64,000 nucleotides of DNA from Megalopta genalis (lineage: Eukaryota > Arthropoda > Insecta > Hymenoptera > Halictidae), in contig NW_027476096.1 of NCBI RefSeq assembly GCF_051020955.1, positions 62,001 to 126,000 of the forward strand, in the 5' to 3' direction. The translations under genes and the position numbers were made by a program. This document shows, piece by piece, positions 46,796 to 57,899 of this stretch. Under the pieces are notes generated by a model. That model saw nothing but the letters and a program-made list of their open reading frames with translations, ran no database searches and had not been told where the DNA came from. Each line of letters opens with the position of its first letter. Position 1 is the stretch's first letter.

Positions 46796-47066
46796 CTATA
46801 CGCACCTGGCTCCATCCGATCCCTTTAAATATCTATCTTTTTCCATCTTGCTTTTAGTTTGCAATATTTCGATTCTCTCCTTTTCTTTCAAACATTCTGA
46901 AACAATTTCCTTTTCTCCCCATCTTTTCAAACTCTCCTCAAACCTTAAGGGAGAATTTTTGTCTAGTATCCTCAAAAATCGATCTTTTTTATTTCGTTCT
47001 TTGAAAGTATATGCTTTGGAAAATATTTCTATTAAATGATAATTTTGGATTCAAAAAATTGCTGAA
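46796..47066 (-). pseudogene. possible non-LTR retrotransposon fragment
   Basis: About 88 open codons on the minus strand end in TAG at 46796-46798 and show a charged, helix-rich sequence (KERNKKDRFLRILDKNSPLR, then SLKRWGEKEIVSECLKEKER). This resembles the charged C-terminal tail of the insect RT element at 48202-48635, but no diagnostic motif is present. It stops next to MITE copy 4. Confidence 0.3.
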
Positions 47067-47072
47067 GTTGTA

Positions 47073-47436
47073 CGGGGTGACCTAAAAGTTATTCAAAATT
47101 GGGAAATGAAGGGTTCCAGAAAACGTTCTAAGTAACTTTTTCTTTAGCGCAAATACAATCCGTGGCTTTGTTTACGAGCTAGTAATGAAAAACAGTGACC
47201 AATGAGAGGTGAGATCAGCTGGCGCACGGCGTCCGAGCCAATGAGCAGAACTGGGATTCGTCCGCTCGTTGGCTTGGCCGCCTTGCACTAGCCGAGCTCG
47301 CTTCTCATTGGTCAGTGTATTTCGTTAATAACTCGTGAATGAAGCCGCGGATTGCATTTGTGCTAAGGAAAATGTTACTTCAAATGTCTTCAGGATCCCT
47401 TCATTTATCGATTTTGAGTAACTTTTGGGAAACTCT
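47073..47436. mobile_element. 365-bp MITE copy 4
   Basis: Starts CGGGGTGACCTAAAAGTTAT after TA (47071-47072) and ends TAACTTTTGGGAAACTCT. Interior GTGACCAATGAGAGGTGAGA and CGCTTCTCATTGGTCAGTGT. 364 bp, full length, older than copies 1 and 2 judging by its terminal mismatches. Confidence 0.85.
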
Positions 47437-48201
47437 ATATTAGCAATAGAATACATGTGTCTCGGACACAGTGTATAGGGCAGACATCCTGATCCATGCA
47501 AATCGACAGAAGAAGAGGAAATTCAGAGTCTCTTTTTTTAACAAATGGAACGTCCCCACTATTGTTCTAGATTGGCAGATAGCTGTAAGTACGATTTTTG
47601 TCTAAATGAAACAAAAAAATTTCAAACGCGTTTTTCTCAAAACTGTGCTTTTCTAACTTGGTTGCCATGATATCTCATTCATTCTTATTTGTACCTTAAG
47701 TACATGTGTCGCTATAGTCCGAACCACAATCAAGTCAAAATCATTATTATTTCTGTATCTTTTAACATGTTAAATCTAAGGAACCAATAAAAATCTATAT
47801 TTTAACTTGAAAATACTATCATATTCTTAATTATCACTTTTTTTCTTATCTCCTTGTTCCAACGACAACCGAACACATTCTGATTAAGAAACTTTCTTTT
47901 CTTTTTGTTTCCGATAAATAAAACGGTCGCTATCATAGTAACCAGACGGTCATGTTTTTGATACGCGATCGTTCTGCTACCAATTATTCACTATTTCTCG
48001 TTGTAAAAATTTGAGATTATCTTTGAAAGCTTAACAAATGTATGTGAAGAACACCGACGCAAGAAGTTCCTTTATAAAAAAAGTACCAAAAAAGAATTAA
48101 AAAATCGCATTCTAGACCAGAATATTCCTTTTAAAACACTTAGTCCTGTGCGTACGCTTATTCTAATTCTCGTTACTTCTTCTTGAACCAGGTAACTTGA
48201 C
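47437..48201. other. no gene seen
   Basis: No recognisable coding or repeat structure. Confidence 0.5.
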
Positions 48202-48221
48202 GTGCGGATATCCAATCCCGG

Positions 48222-48635
48222 TGTTCACTTTAAATATTTTAAGTGCACTCGTCCCCTTACCGTTTCCTTCTTCTTGCAGCCCCATAGCTCCAGTCCGTGT
48301 AATAATACACCTAACACCAACATGTCGAACAAGAACATTCTCATGAGGAAGTTGTCTTTGAATTTACGCTCCCCTATGACCCATACCTGGTTTAAAACGA
48401 TATTGGCTCCCTTCAGCCACTCCCTTATACGTCTCTCTATATTCCCGTACCTTTGGAACGTTACCCAGAGGTAACAAAATTCTCGGACCAACTCTATGCC
48501 CTTCCTCTTCCATTTCCACTCCATCTTCTTGGTCTTACCTCATCCTTTCCGGAATATCACCATTTCAGTTTTTTCAACATTCAATATTAATCCTTTCCTG
48601 TCCAAGTATCTTTCCAAGCTTCTCATCATCGATGC
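48222..48635 (-). pseudogene. non-LTR retrotransposon reverse transcriptase, C-terminal part
   Basis: Minus-strand reading from 48635 down to 48225 gives the part after the RT catalytic site: MMRSLERYLDRKGLILNVEK, TEMVIFRKG, a stop, then ELVREFCYLWVTFQRYGNIE, NIVLNQVWVIGERKFKDNFL and FDMLVLGVLLHGLELWG. This order (N..KTEMV, F.YLG.T, R.......K.A...W, VL.YG.E.W) is the thumb and connection region of insect non-LTR RTs. The catalytic FADD segment should lie just upstream but is missing. One in-frame stop near 48535 and a W for the usual G in YLGV mark decay. Confidence 0.85.
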
Positions 48636-48640
48636 AAATA

Positions 48641-48878
48641 TGAGCCGTTTATTTTGAAAGTGGCATAAGTCACTTTGTTTTGAAGTCGATATATTTAAGG
48701 GTTTGCGTTTTAACACGTTTAAAAATATGGATGCTAACTTTCGAGAAGATTTACTTGTATTTGTTATCTCAGGATACTGATATTTTTCTCAGTATAAATA
48801 ATTTCGTATAAGCATTAAAAAATCACCACTCTTCATAACGGTAAACTGACTTATGCCACTTTCAAAATAAACGGCTCA
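48641..48878. mobile_element. 238-bp TA-flanked MITE in the broken retroelement
   Basis: Perfect-looking inverted ends of about 28 bp (TGAGCCGTTTATTTTGAAAG, then TGGCATAAGTCA, mirrored at 48847-48878), with TA at 48639-48640 and 48879-48880. It abuts the RT C-terminal fragment directly. Arms are almost identical, so insertion is fairly recent. Confidence 0.85.
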
Positions 48879-48954
48879 TATATAAAATGCAAAAGTAAAT
48901 CAAATGTTTGTACATTTCAAAGTTGTATTTACAAAAGTAGAAAAAAATAGTAAC

Positions 48955-49025
48955 AACAGCGAGGATTCGAACCTATTACCTACAGCTTTCTAGTCAACCA
49001 TCCTATCGACTTACCCTATTTCTAG
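48955..49025 (-). ncRNA. tRNA-like Pol III module (tRNA pseudogene or SINE head)
   Basis: On the minus strand GGTTCGAATCC, a perfect B-box/T-arm, lies about 45 bp after an A-box-like TAAGTCGATAGGATGG. TTTTTTT, a Pol III terminator, follows about 15 bp after the T-arm. The acceptor stem does not close properly, so it is not a functional tRNA. A partial repeat of TTTCTAGTCAACCA lies beside it. It may be the head of a tRNA-derived SINE. Confidence 0.45.
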
Positions 49026-49077
49026 TCAACCACCCACAATTTATTCTATTAAAGTGTGTTAAATAATTCATTTACCG

Positions 49078-49403
49078 GGTGCGTACAAAACTTTAAATCG
49101 AAATATCTCGGAAATGGAGGCCCATTGTGAAGAAACGTATTAGGGTGTCTTGACACTTGGTATGTACATGTTCTATAATTTGTACCTACTACAGTAAAGT
49201 CTTCCTCATTGACGCTCAGATTGTGCACAAAAATGTATAATTTGGGAAGAGGAGATACGATTATTCGAGCCTTCCGACTCGTTTTTATAATTTTTGACAA
49301 CCAGTAGCTATAAAAGCGAGCCGCAAGATTCGAACAAACGTATCTCGTCTTTCTAAATTGTCCATTTTTATGCACAATCTGAGTGTCAATTAGAGGGCGC
49401 GTA
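49078..49403. mobile_element. foldback element interrupting the RT
   Basis: Segments 49204-49290 and 49310-49392 are inverted (CTCAGATTGTGCACAAAAAT, then AGAGGAGATACGATTATTCG, against their diverged inverse). Outer ends CGGGTGCGTACAAAA and GGGCGCGTATCAAAA are similar. The left arm is longer by about 120 bp. The RT reading stops where this element begins. The 123-codon minus-strand frame over it is a by-product of the palindrome. Confidence 0.55.
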
Positions 49404-49950
49404 TCAAAAGCGATTTCCACTGCCGGTCCTCTTGTCAGCTTGTCTTTCGTTCAGTGTAGCTGCGAAAATGTTGTATGCCGCGCTTAGAAGACTTATATCT
49501 TGATAATTCTCTGACACTTCTGTGTCACCTTTTTTATGTACCCTGACGATACTCGCTTTCCTCCAGTCCTCCGGGAAGCCTTCCCTACCCCAAAGCTTCT
49601 TAGCTAATTCTTTTAGCTTGCCCCTTGTATTACCTTCGCTATACATAGATCCAAGTCTCATTTGGAATGTTATCCCCTTCTGACGTCTTCTTCTCCTTCA
49701 AGTTCCCTATCTGTTTCTCTATTTCATCTTCCATCAGTTCCGGCCTGGTTTCCTCTGACTCCATTTGTTCTTCCTTTTTCTCTTCTATTATTTGTTCTTC
49801 ACCCTCCCTCCTCCTCTTCTCGAGCGACCTCATGAAGTGTTCCCCCAATTCTCCAACGATATATTACTTCCTTTTCCTGCTTCTGTTAATATACCTTCAA
49901 ATTTGTTTTTCTGTCCTTACCCGTTTCGGACTTATGTGTATAACACTTTG
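49404..49950 (-). pseudogene. non-LTR retrotransposon reverse transcriptase, N-terminal part
   Basis: Read downward from 49950 the minus strand gives ENWGEHFMRSLEKRR, an acidic linker, IEKQIGNLKEKKTSEGDNIP, NETWIYV, then GNTRGKLKELAKKLW, REGFPEDWRKASIVRVHKKG, DTEVSENYQDISLLSAAYNI and FAATLNER. These are RT blocks 0 to 2 (..K..G.D.IPNE.., ..P..W....I.P..KKGD, NYR.ISLL....K......R) of insect non-LTR elements. Frame changes occur near 49650. With the C-terminal part at 48222-48635 it belongs to one element whose catalytic centre is gone. It is cut at the 5' side near 49950. Confidence 0.85.
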
Positions 49951-50077
49951 AAAAACATCGCGTCATTGAATTTTTGCTTTCCTTCGCATTTTTATAAGTC
50001 CAATAAGTTCAGAAACATTGCATTATAGTTCAGTTTCCAAATGAACACCATAAAAATATATGTAGGATTATGTATAA

Positions 50078-50185
50078 AAGATATAAAATAATATATATAA
50101 TATATAAAATATTATATTAAATAATACTATATTTAATATTGTATTATATAATATTATAATATTATATTTATGTAGTATATTAAAT
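50078..50185. repeat. pure A/T low-complexity tract
   Basis: Dominated by ATATTATA, AATAATATT and similar self-complementary words, with almost no G or C. Confidence 0.8.
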
Positions 50186-51936
50186 AATTTTACGAACTTT
50201 GTTTTATTTTCTTCGACATTTTCATTCGAAAAATTGACATAATATACCGCTATTCTTTTATACTCCACAACCCCTCGAAATTTCTCATTTATTTTTAATG
50301 TTTAGACATTGCTTTAGACAGTCTTTAAAGAATTGTAGGTGCCCAGGGATATCTGATCTAAATATATTTGAACCATTTTCGCCAACTGAGATGTGAAGAG
50401 TATAGCATGAACCAACTATACAATATCATTTAAGTTTTGCAGCGAACGTAATATTAATCGTTCAACAGGATCTCTCGTGCGACTGTTTGTGAAAAAATAT
50501 ACATATAGGTATGACTGAAATACATATCTACTTATTAAAATATTTTAGGATCATTCAACATAATTTCTACGTAAAAATATTCTCCAGGTATTCGATGCAA
50601 GTACTTCACCATTGTTAAATATTATTTATAAAAACTATTTATAAAAAATCAATGTAAGCTCCATAATTTCTATGTTATAATGTACTTTTAATTTCACAAT
50701 GTTGTAACTACTGCTAATGTAAATTCAACGACATAATATTATGACTCTGAGACAATAAAGAACGCCGGAATATTTGTGGCCAGCTATTCGTATCAAATAT
50801 TTTTTAAAATACAAACATAATTTTTTTAGATACTTACATCCTTCAAGATTATCAGAGAAAAATTGTGACTTCGTATCTTTAATAGTTTCAGAGATATAAA
50901 TTGTAACGTGAAGGCAGTTTTCGTAAAAACCTACAATTTCGAAATTAGCTTTCCATTTCCGTTTTATTGATGAAATTTTACTCGATAATAATTTATTGTT
51001 TCGTCATTCTTATTCTTATCTTCCTTTCTCTTCGTGTATTAATTTCTCTCAATTATTCACAAAGAACAATGTTAGAAATTGATCAACAATTATTTATTCT
51101 GCGGGTGATACAAAAGCAAAAGTAAACGTTATCTTGTGTTTTTTAAGTAAAATGTTATATGTATGTATTGTTATTGCGAAAATGTAGAGAAAGAGAAGTT
51201 AAACATATATCCTCGAGAATAAAAACATAACATTCAATTTAAAAACGTATAACGTTAAAAAATTAAAGATAATAAAATTTGTTCATCGCAGTAACATTCT
51301 ACGTGAAGAATGATGATAACAGTGTCTAACATTTTTGCCTTATCGCTTGCGGTTAAATAATTATATTAAATGTCACTAACCGTAAGACACCAGATACATA
51401 CATGTAAAATATTGTAACGCATAACATTAACTTACTTTCTCTAACATAAAAATGTGTTTTCAGTAAAATAACTATATTTTATTTCGAACTAATATTGTTA
51501 ATCAATATTGACTTGGCTTTATTTCAAACTAAGAATTAATTCTTACCGCAAGCTATTGAAAAAAGACACATTAATCAGTATTTGCGAGATTCACGAGCGT
51601 TGAAGAAATGTGAAATGAAACGTCTTGCGGTTCCCATTTCGTTCAATAAGCTGCTTTAACTTTCTGGTATATTTATGGATGCTGATTTGGCAGTCAATAT
51701 GTTAAAGGAACGTATACCGAGCAAACTTTCAAATTCAATGTTCTTCAAAAGGAAGCATTGCATGAGAAAGGAATATTTGAAAATTCCAACTTATTTTTAG
51801 CGGGGCATTATCCTGACGATCTTTATTGCTCAAAGAGCGCCATGCCTTATATACATATAGCGACGGCAAATACTTCCGTATACTTTGTATTTAAACGTTA
51901 ATAATTTCTTTGAAACATCTGCAGCGATTGTTTATA
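50186..51936. other. A+T-rich stretch, no gene seen
   Basis: No open frame with recognisable content and no paired element ends found. Confidence 0.5.
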
Positions 51937-51938
51937 TA

Positions 51939-52519
51939 TTGGGTTGGCAACTAAGTAATTGCCGATTTCAGTTATAGATGTCTCTCACTCCCATTTTTAT
52001 GATATCCGTAAATGTTATATTATAAAAATTATTATTATTACTATTATGTTATTTTTTATTATCCGTGAATGTTAGCAAGTGGACAAATTGAATGCAGCGG
52101 ACAAGGAAAAGTGACCAGAATTGGTCAATCGTAAAGGTGTCATTTCCACCAGGACAATGCTAGGCAGCACACGTCTTTGTCCACTCGGCAAAAATTGATG
52201 GATATTGGTTGGGAATTGATGTTACACCCACCATATAGCCCTGATCTCGCGCCATCGGATTACCACTTATTTCGATCCCTGGACAACTCCCTTCGTGGTA
52301 AAACTTTAAATGATGATGACGCTGTAAAATGTCACTTAACTCAGTTTTTGGCCGAAAAGGATTAGACTTTCTACGAGCGTGGAATTTTCAAGTTGTCAGA
52401 GAGATGGCAAGAGGTGATCGAACAAAATGGAAAATACATTACAGATTATACTTCATTTCAAGTAAAAAAAATTTTTTATTTCATTGAACAAATCGGTAAT
52501 TACTTAGTTGCCAACCCAA
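51939..52519 (+). mobile_element. mariner, internally deleted copy
   Basis: Near-perfect terminal inverted repeats TTGGGTTGGCAACTAAGTAA and TTACTTAGTTGCCAACCCAA, with TA at 51937-51938 and 52520-52521. The copy is 581 bp; complete mariners are about 1.3 kb, so roughly half is missing from the 5' and central part. Terminal preservation would still allow mobilisation if an active mariner is present elsewhere (inference). Confidence 0.95.
52085..52454 (+). pseudogene. mariner transposase, C-terminal half
   Basis: Reading KLNAADKEK, stop, PELVNRKGV, then a +1-type shift into HFHQDNARQHTSLSTRQKLM, LHPPYSPDLAPSDYHLF, RGKTLNDDDAVKCHLTQFLA, a TAG, and FYERGIFKLSERWQEVIEQN. The second catalytic Asp (HQDN) and third (APSD) are separated by exactly 34 residues, the mariner D,D34D spacing. 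The N-terminal DNA-binding half and first Asp are deleted. At least two stops and one frameshift make it non-functional. Confidence 0.9.
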
Positions 52520-52793
52520 TATTATCCCTAAGACATAAGTATCCTGATGTGTACATGTCGAGGCACCTAAAACAGGCCATCTGAATAACGTGCTTGCTTA
52601 AAATGGTAGAAAAGAAAGGATCTGGCAAAAGTTATTTGACTTCGAGGGGCACATAGCGTGATTTGAATAGTTTTTTTGGAAGTGCAGAGACGTAGCTGTT
52701 AAGGAGGTATAAAACTTATTGTTTCGAATGAGATAGCTAGATAGTTTTTTATTTATATTCTGATGGAGTCCTTCAAGGCGAATATAACGACAT

Positions 52794-52981
52794 GACTGCC
52801 GATGTTTATGCAAAATGAAAAGTTCGTGCATCAGTTTTAAGAAACGGGAATTGCATAAACATTTGTTTCAATATTGAATAATTTTAATGACTTACAAATA
52901 ATATAATGATATTATTAAACTTTTCTAGTAATGTCACTGCTTTCTATTAATTTTTGTCATAAATTAATCAAATCCGCTGTC
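52794..52981. mobile_element. ~200-bp TA family copy (188 bp)
   Basis: Left GACTGCCGATGTTTATGCA; right AATCAAATCCGCTGTC before TA (52982-52983). The interior matches the copy at 35000-35185. Confidence 0.65.
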
Positions 52982-52983
52982 TA

Positions 52984-54489
52984 ATAATGACTTATAATTG
53001 AAGATCATTCAAGGGTATGCAAGCTCGACTGTAATAGAATATAATTGTTTCCAATCGCAAAACTGAATCGTGTGTAGGTGTGCTGCGTAGGTGTGCAGCA
53101 GTTCTTGGAAATAGACGTTTATCGACTGAATATTAATGTTTCATAACTTTAAGTATCTAAAAACTGTAGAAATAAAAATGTACCATATATTAACCTATCA
53201 TTATTTTAAGTTACGATTAGGTGACACTTAGTTTATTCAGACTATTCAGAAATATACTGAAATGTAATTAATTTAATCTAATCTAATGTAATTAATTAGT
53301 GTGAATTTAATAAATTATGAGTTTCGTTTCAATTAACTTACAAATTTTCTACACGTATCATGTAAGTATTTACAATCTATTTGATAGATTACGTTCTATT
53401 AATAAGAACGATTCTTATTTGGTTAATTATAGTACGCTATCTTTCTCTAGAAAAATTAATTTCTTGTTAATGCGAATATTATTTTTAGACTGCGAAAGTT
53501 AATTAACATTAAACAAAATATTGCTTTCTACATCAGCAATTGTAGTAAGCAAAAGTAGTACAATTTTATATTCACTTCTGTAACATTGTAATTTACTTGT
53601 AACTTAACATGCAAATTAAAATTTTTAGAGATTTAAAAATAGGTATAATTCGAACGCAATATTAAAAATAATATTAAAAATCTGTGAAAAATATGGTTTT
53701 ATATAATTGTATTGCCATGTAATTTTTAATTGAATCTTATCGATCGCAACGAATACTATTTATGGCAGAAGATAAAAACATTACATGCTTCCGTGTAACT
53801 TGAACAATTAGCAAGAATACTGCAATTCACCAACTCGTTCAAGTTTCTGCATTCACACATTTTAAGTTCATAAATAACAAACTTCGACTAACGCTGTCAC
53901 TGAATTAGAAATTTAAATAAGACTGCAAGGATCTCGAGAATTCTATCTTGTACATAGTTTCTGCATCCTTACAGAGAATAATAAGCAGACTACAGAATTT
54001 ACGTTCTATTTAGAACATAACTTAATTTACGAAACAGAGAAGTGAAATATCTCTGTGAATTTTTAATCTGCTTATACGGTACTATTAAATTATACAGTTT
54101 CTGTATATCACTGAAAACCATTTCACGCATAAAGTTATATGCTTTCCACGATGAAGTTTTAAATAGTTCATATAACAGCTATAAAATATCTTAAATTCTA
54201 AAAGAGAGATATATTTTAATTATGCAACTAATTGTAATTCTGTAATTGCTGTAATTGCAAACTTATAATTATGCAATATATACGTAATTATTAAATTCAC
54301 TATTACATGAACATATAAATATTATTTACCCAAATATATATGAATAGAATTAACCATAGTGTGAGTCATGACATAAATACGTTTAGATAAATTCTACTTT
54401 GAATAAAGTATCGGTTCTGTTAATAGTGGCAACATTGACGGTAAACAAATGAAACGTAAAAAAGAGTAAAGCATATAAAGCATAAAGTA

Positions 54490-54539
<50 letters not shown>

Positions 54540-55411
54540 GTATATAAAGCACTATAGAACTAATATCTCTTATTGAGAGGATGAATAAATCAGAGTTGAG
54601 GATTGTTCGAATTCTTTCGAATAAATATTTATCTCAAATAATTGTTCGAACAAATTCATGTTAATCGAATATTTTATTCGAATAACAATTATTCATTATT
54701 CGTAACAAATTATTCTATCTGTTTATTTCAACAAGTTTTCATTTACTGTTCGAATAAATTATTGAAATAGATATTGTAAAATTGTTCGTATAATAATGCG
54801 AATACTTCTTGACCGTTTCTTGAATATAATTTTATAAAAATACACATATATGTTGTAAATATATATCCTGCAATGTACGATGACTTGTTTTAGACTCGAA
54901 GAAAAATTATTTATTTATGTAGCAATGATTAATCTACCCAAAAGTAATTGAAAGAATTAACACAGAAGAAATTAATCAATGAACTACGGAAAAACACCAT
55001 ATTCTATGATTTGTATTCGAAACAATTGTTTTTTTTTCGAATTACTACATAAATTCTTATTCAGATAAATTGTTATGTAGGTACATTTTTATTCTATTTG
55101 ATATTTATTCGATAATGTCGAATAAGATTAATTGTTAATTCTAATCTCTTAACCGTTATTCGAATAACATTCTGCCTAATTCTGGTATAAATATTGCGAC
55201 TTCAGTATTGGAAATAATTAATAATTACATTCTTCTTGATATTATACAAACACAGATGTTGTAACGCATCGTAAATATTTAACTAATGAAGCAATGTATT
55301 AAACCATTGCACGTATTTCCCTTATCTTGAAATCACATCACTTGACTATTTCATACAATCGGAGATGTATATTACGCATAATATTTTGAAAATATTTATT
55401 ATGATTCCATA
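52984..55411. other. A+T-rich stretch, no gene seen
   Basis: One long (TA)n run at 54490-54533. TTCGAATAA-type words recur at 54605-55170 in both orientations, but no element could be delimited. Confidence 0.5.
54490..54533. repeat. (TA)n microsatellite
   Basis: About 22 TA dinucleotides. Confidence 0.9.
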
Positions 55412-55413
55412 TA

Positions 55414-55637
55414 CAGGCTGTTTCATTTATGTTGAGATTGTAAAAAATCTCGTAGATACGTAATTTAAAAAAAAAAACTGTGGGTAGTCAAATGGCGTTG
55501 CTAGTTCTTAATGCTTGAGCGTTTTCAAGGTTAATTTGGTCAATTAAGGTCATCTTGATTTTTTTTCATAAATCTATATCTTTTATTTCGAAATCATCTT
55601 CAGTCATCGCTATCTCAACTTAAATGAGACACCCTGG
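55414..55637. mobile_element. ~224-bp inverted-repeat element
   Basis: Left CAGGCTGTTTCATTTATGTT, then GAGAT; right ATCTC, then AACTTAAATGAGACACCCTG. The inverted ends cover about 25 bp with few mismatches. The outer phrase CAGG(G)TGT.TC resembles the 365-bp family, but the interiors differ. A TA flank is present on the left (55412-55413) and TA lies near the right end. Confidence 0.65.
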
Positions 55638-56416
55638 ATACACTATTTAAATGTTTCTCATGCTTTTCGAATTATGAAACTATTTCTTTGCAAATAGTCC
55701 GAAATTCGAATTCATATTATAGCAGTTACAAATTTAAAGCATTCGAGTTTAGCAGATTACTACAACTAAATAATTGAGTGGAGTTCGCCATTGTTGTTTC
55801 TTTAATTCTCTACAGTAATACCATTATCCGGTCTCTGAGGTAAGGAAACGCTGCGGCGAAAGTACAAAAGACGTAATTGAGATACTGAAATCCTTTGTCT
55901 TGTAAATGAAGCAAAGAGTCTTTTAGCGTAACGACATCAGATTTCTCGTAAGAAAAGACATTTCAAACAAAAATTCCATGCTATGCAATAATCATTTTCC
56001 ATTTCATAATTTTTATGAAGATCTAAAGAAAGTGTGGTTCACCTAAACGTTTCCACCTAAATATCCGCTCCAATGGTGATGATAGAAAAAGTGTTTTATA
56101 TAGAATTTGACTGGTCTCAACAGACGAACTTGATGCAAAATGTACTTTTCCCAAGGTCATTTTTTTCGGGGTTTTCAAGATCGTCGATGTTCATTTGCGT
56201 ATAAATGTATATCTTTTTTACTGCATCGTGTAACCAACGTTGAAATACATTCCGACATGTACTATGGGTTGATCTTGAAATCTTGAAACTTCAAACATGA
56301 AAAGAAAGCGAGAAATTATTGACTATCGGTGTCCTTAAATTTAGAGACAAATGCAATAACATACGATGCTACATAAAGCATAAACAGTTTCGAATAACTC
56401 ACACTGTAAAATTACT

Positions 56417-56902
56417 GGACTGCGGATCTTTATGCAGAATAAAAATTACCTGCATCTCTTACAAAAGACACGAGCTGCTTTGAAAATTTATTCCTTCTTT
56501 AACCCTAGAAAGATAACCATATGACAACGTACGTAAAAGATAACCATACGCTTCAGAGGCGCATGCTTTTCTAAGGCGTCAATTTTATACTAACAATGGA
56601 TATTTATTTAAGTTAATCTAGTCATTTTAAAGGTTTGGCATTATTGTAAAAATAAAACGCATTTATATTATATTTTTTTATATTTTAAGTAATTTTAAAC
56701 TTAAATCACTAGACCTCTATGAAAAATTAACAAAAATCAACAGTCTTTCGCAGGCGCCTCTGCGACGTAGGTTATCTTTCTCGGGTTAATAATTTCATTA
56801 GTTCACAAGTAATGTGTCGACATTATGAAATGCTTTTAATCTTTCTACTCTTTCGAAATGCAAAATACATACTATTGTCATGATTGCATAGTATCTGCGG
56901 TC
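56417..56902. mobile_element. ~200-bp TA family copy split by a piggyBac MITE
   Basis: Left GGACTGCGGATCTTTATGCA and right TGCATAGTATCTGCGGTC before TA (56903-56904). Removing the nested TTAA element and one TTAA leaves about 199 bp, the usual size of the family. Confidence 0.8.
56503..56785. mobile_element. piggyBac MITE (283 bp)
   Basis: TTAA at 56499-56502 and 56786-56789. Ends CCCTAGAAAGATAACC and (inverted) CCCGAGAAAGATAACC match at 15 of 16 positions. CCCTAGAAAGATA is the known terminal sequence of the piggyBac transposon itself. An inner GCATGC...GCGTCAATTTTA segment near 56560-56590 also resembles the known piggyBac sub-terminal repeat. No coding sequence. Confidence 0.9.
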
Positions 56903-57229
56903 TAATACTTACGTTTCACACCGTATATGTATTTGTAACACCACTTCTCCTGCAATATTATAGTCCTGACGCGACAAGAAGACAGCTTCGTGTTTACATT
57001 CCCCCTCTTACCAGCTGCCTCACCGCCGCAGGTGTTGGTCGCTATTGGCCGAAATCGGCGACAAATAATCGACGGCGATCAATAACGACCGATAACTGCG
57101 GCAGTGGGGCAACTATTTAAGCCTATAGGGACGTAGTCGTTCGATGAGCGTCGTTGTGGACGAGAGGTATTGGTGTGCGCAGTTGAGAAAATATACACGT
57201 TAAACGTTTGCGTTATAAAAATTAAGACT

Positions 57230-57480
57230 TTATTCAAGTACAACAAAAATTTTTGTCAAAATCCAAGGAAACATATTTAGTTTTGCTATATTTATTTTAT
57301 ATTTGCTATATTCTTGCATGGTGTGGTATCTTTCGAAGCAGTCGCCTATATGCAAAGCTGATCTAGCTGAACAAGTAGTACAATAGTACCCCGATTTTCT
57401 TCTTCTACCTTTGATTTTCCGATTGTAACATACTACACAGTCTTTTTACTCCTTCCTGTATCGTCTCGCCGAATGATGTG
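57230..57480 (-). pseudogene. piggyBac-type transposase, C-terminal cysteine-rich domain
   Basis: Minus-strand reading ends in TAA at 57230-57232. It contains CVVCYNRKIKGRRRKSG, YYCTTCSARSALHIGDCFER and YHTMQEY. The C..C, YYC..C, C-F-E-x-Y-H-T pattern is the zinc-binding domain at the C-terminus of piggyBac transposases, which contacts sub-terminal DNA. An in-frame TAA lies shortly before the first cysteine (about 57446). The catalytic aspartates are not present in the window. Confidence 0.85.
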
Positions 57481-57645
57481 TAAAACAGATTCAGACTTTT
57501 TGCTGTTCCAGAAATTGATGAAGTATTCTTCGGGTCAGCGTCACGAAAAATGCCAATTGAACCACCAAGCGACGTACAAATTTCAAACGCGTTATTTTCA
57601 CTTTATTTTGTTCCTCCTGGTTTGCGTCATATAATAAGTAAGAAT

Positions 57646-57899
57646 TTATTGTTGATATCTCCAAGTCCCAAAAAAATAATTTTCGCCATCAATATTGTCG
57701 TCACTATTTAATTCATGATCACTGTCATTATCGCTGGAAATATTGAAACGTTTGAGCCGATTTCTTGTTCCAACAATTCCGCTTCTATTATCTGAATCAC
57801 TGCTGTCATCTTCGAATTTGTCAGATTCAAGATAATATTCGTCATCGCTACTATTATACTATCACTATTGAAAATGTCCTCTCTGGATATTTTAAGCAC
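57646..57899 (-). pseudogene. piggyBac-type transposase, acidic N-terminal region
   Basis: An ATG at 57897-57899 starts MLKISREDIFNSDS. A one-base slip then moves the likely original frame to SSDDEYYLESDKFEDDSSDS, RLKRFNISSDNDSDHELNSD and NIDGENYFFGTWRYQQ, stop at 57646-57648. S/D/E-rich N-termini are typical of piggyBac transposases. Together with the C-terminal domain on the same strand this identifies the element. Confidence 0.75.

Noticed and set aside
49049..49420. 123-codon minus-strand frame lying between RT fragments
   Set aside because: It does not continue the reverse transcriptase; it follows a foldback element whose arms are inverted, so it is not a plausible protein.
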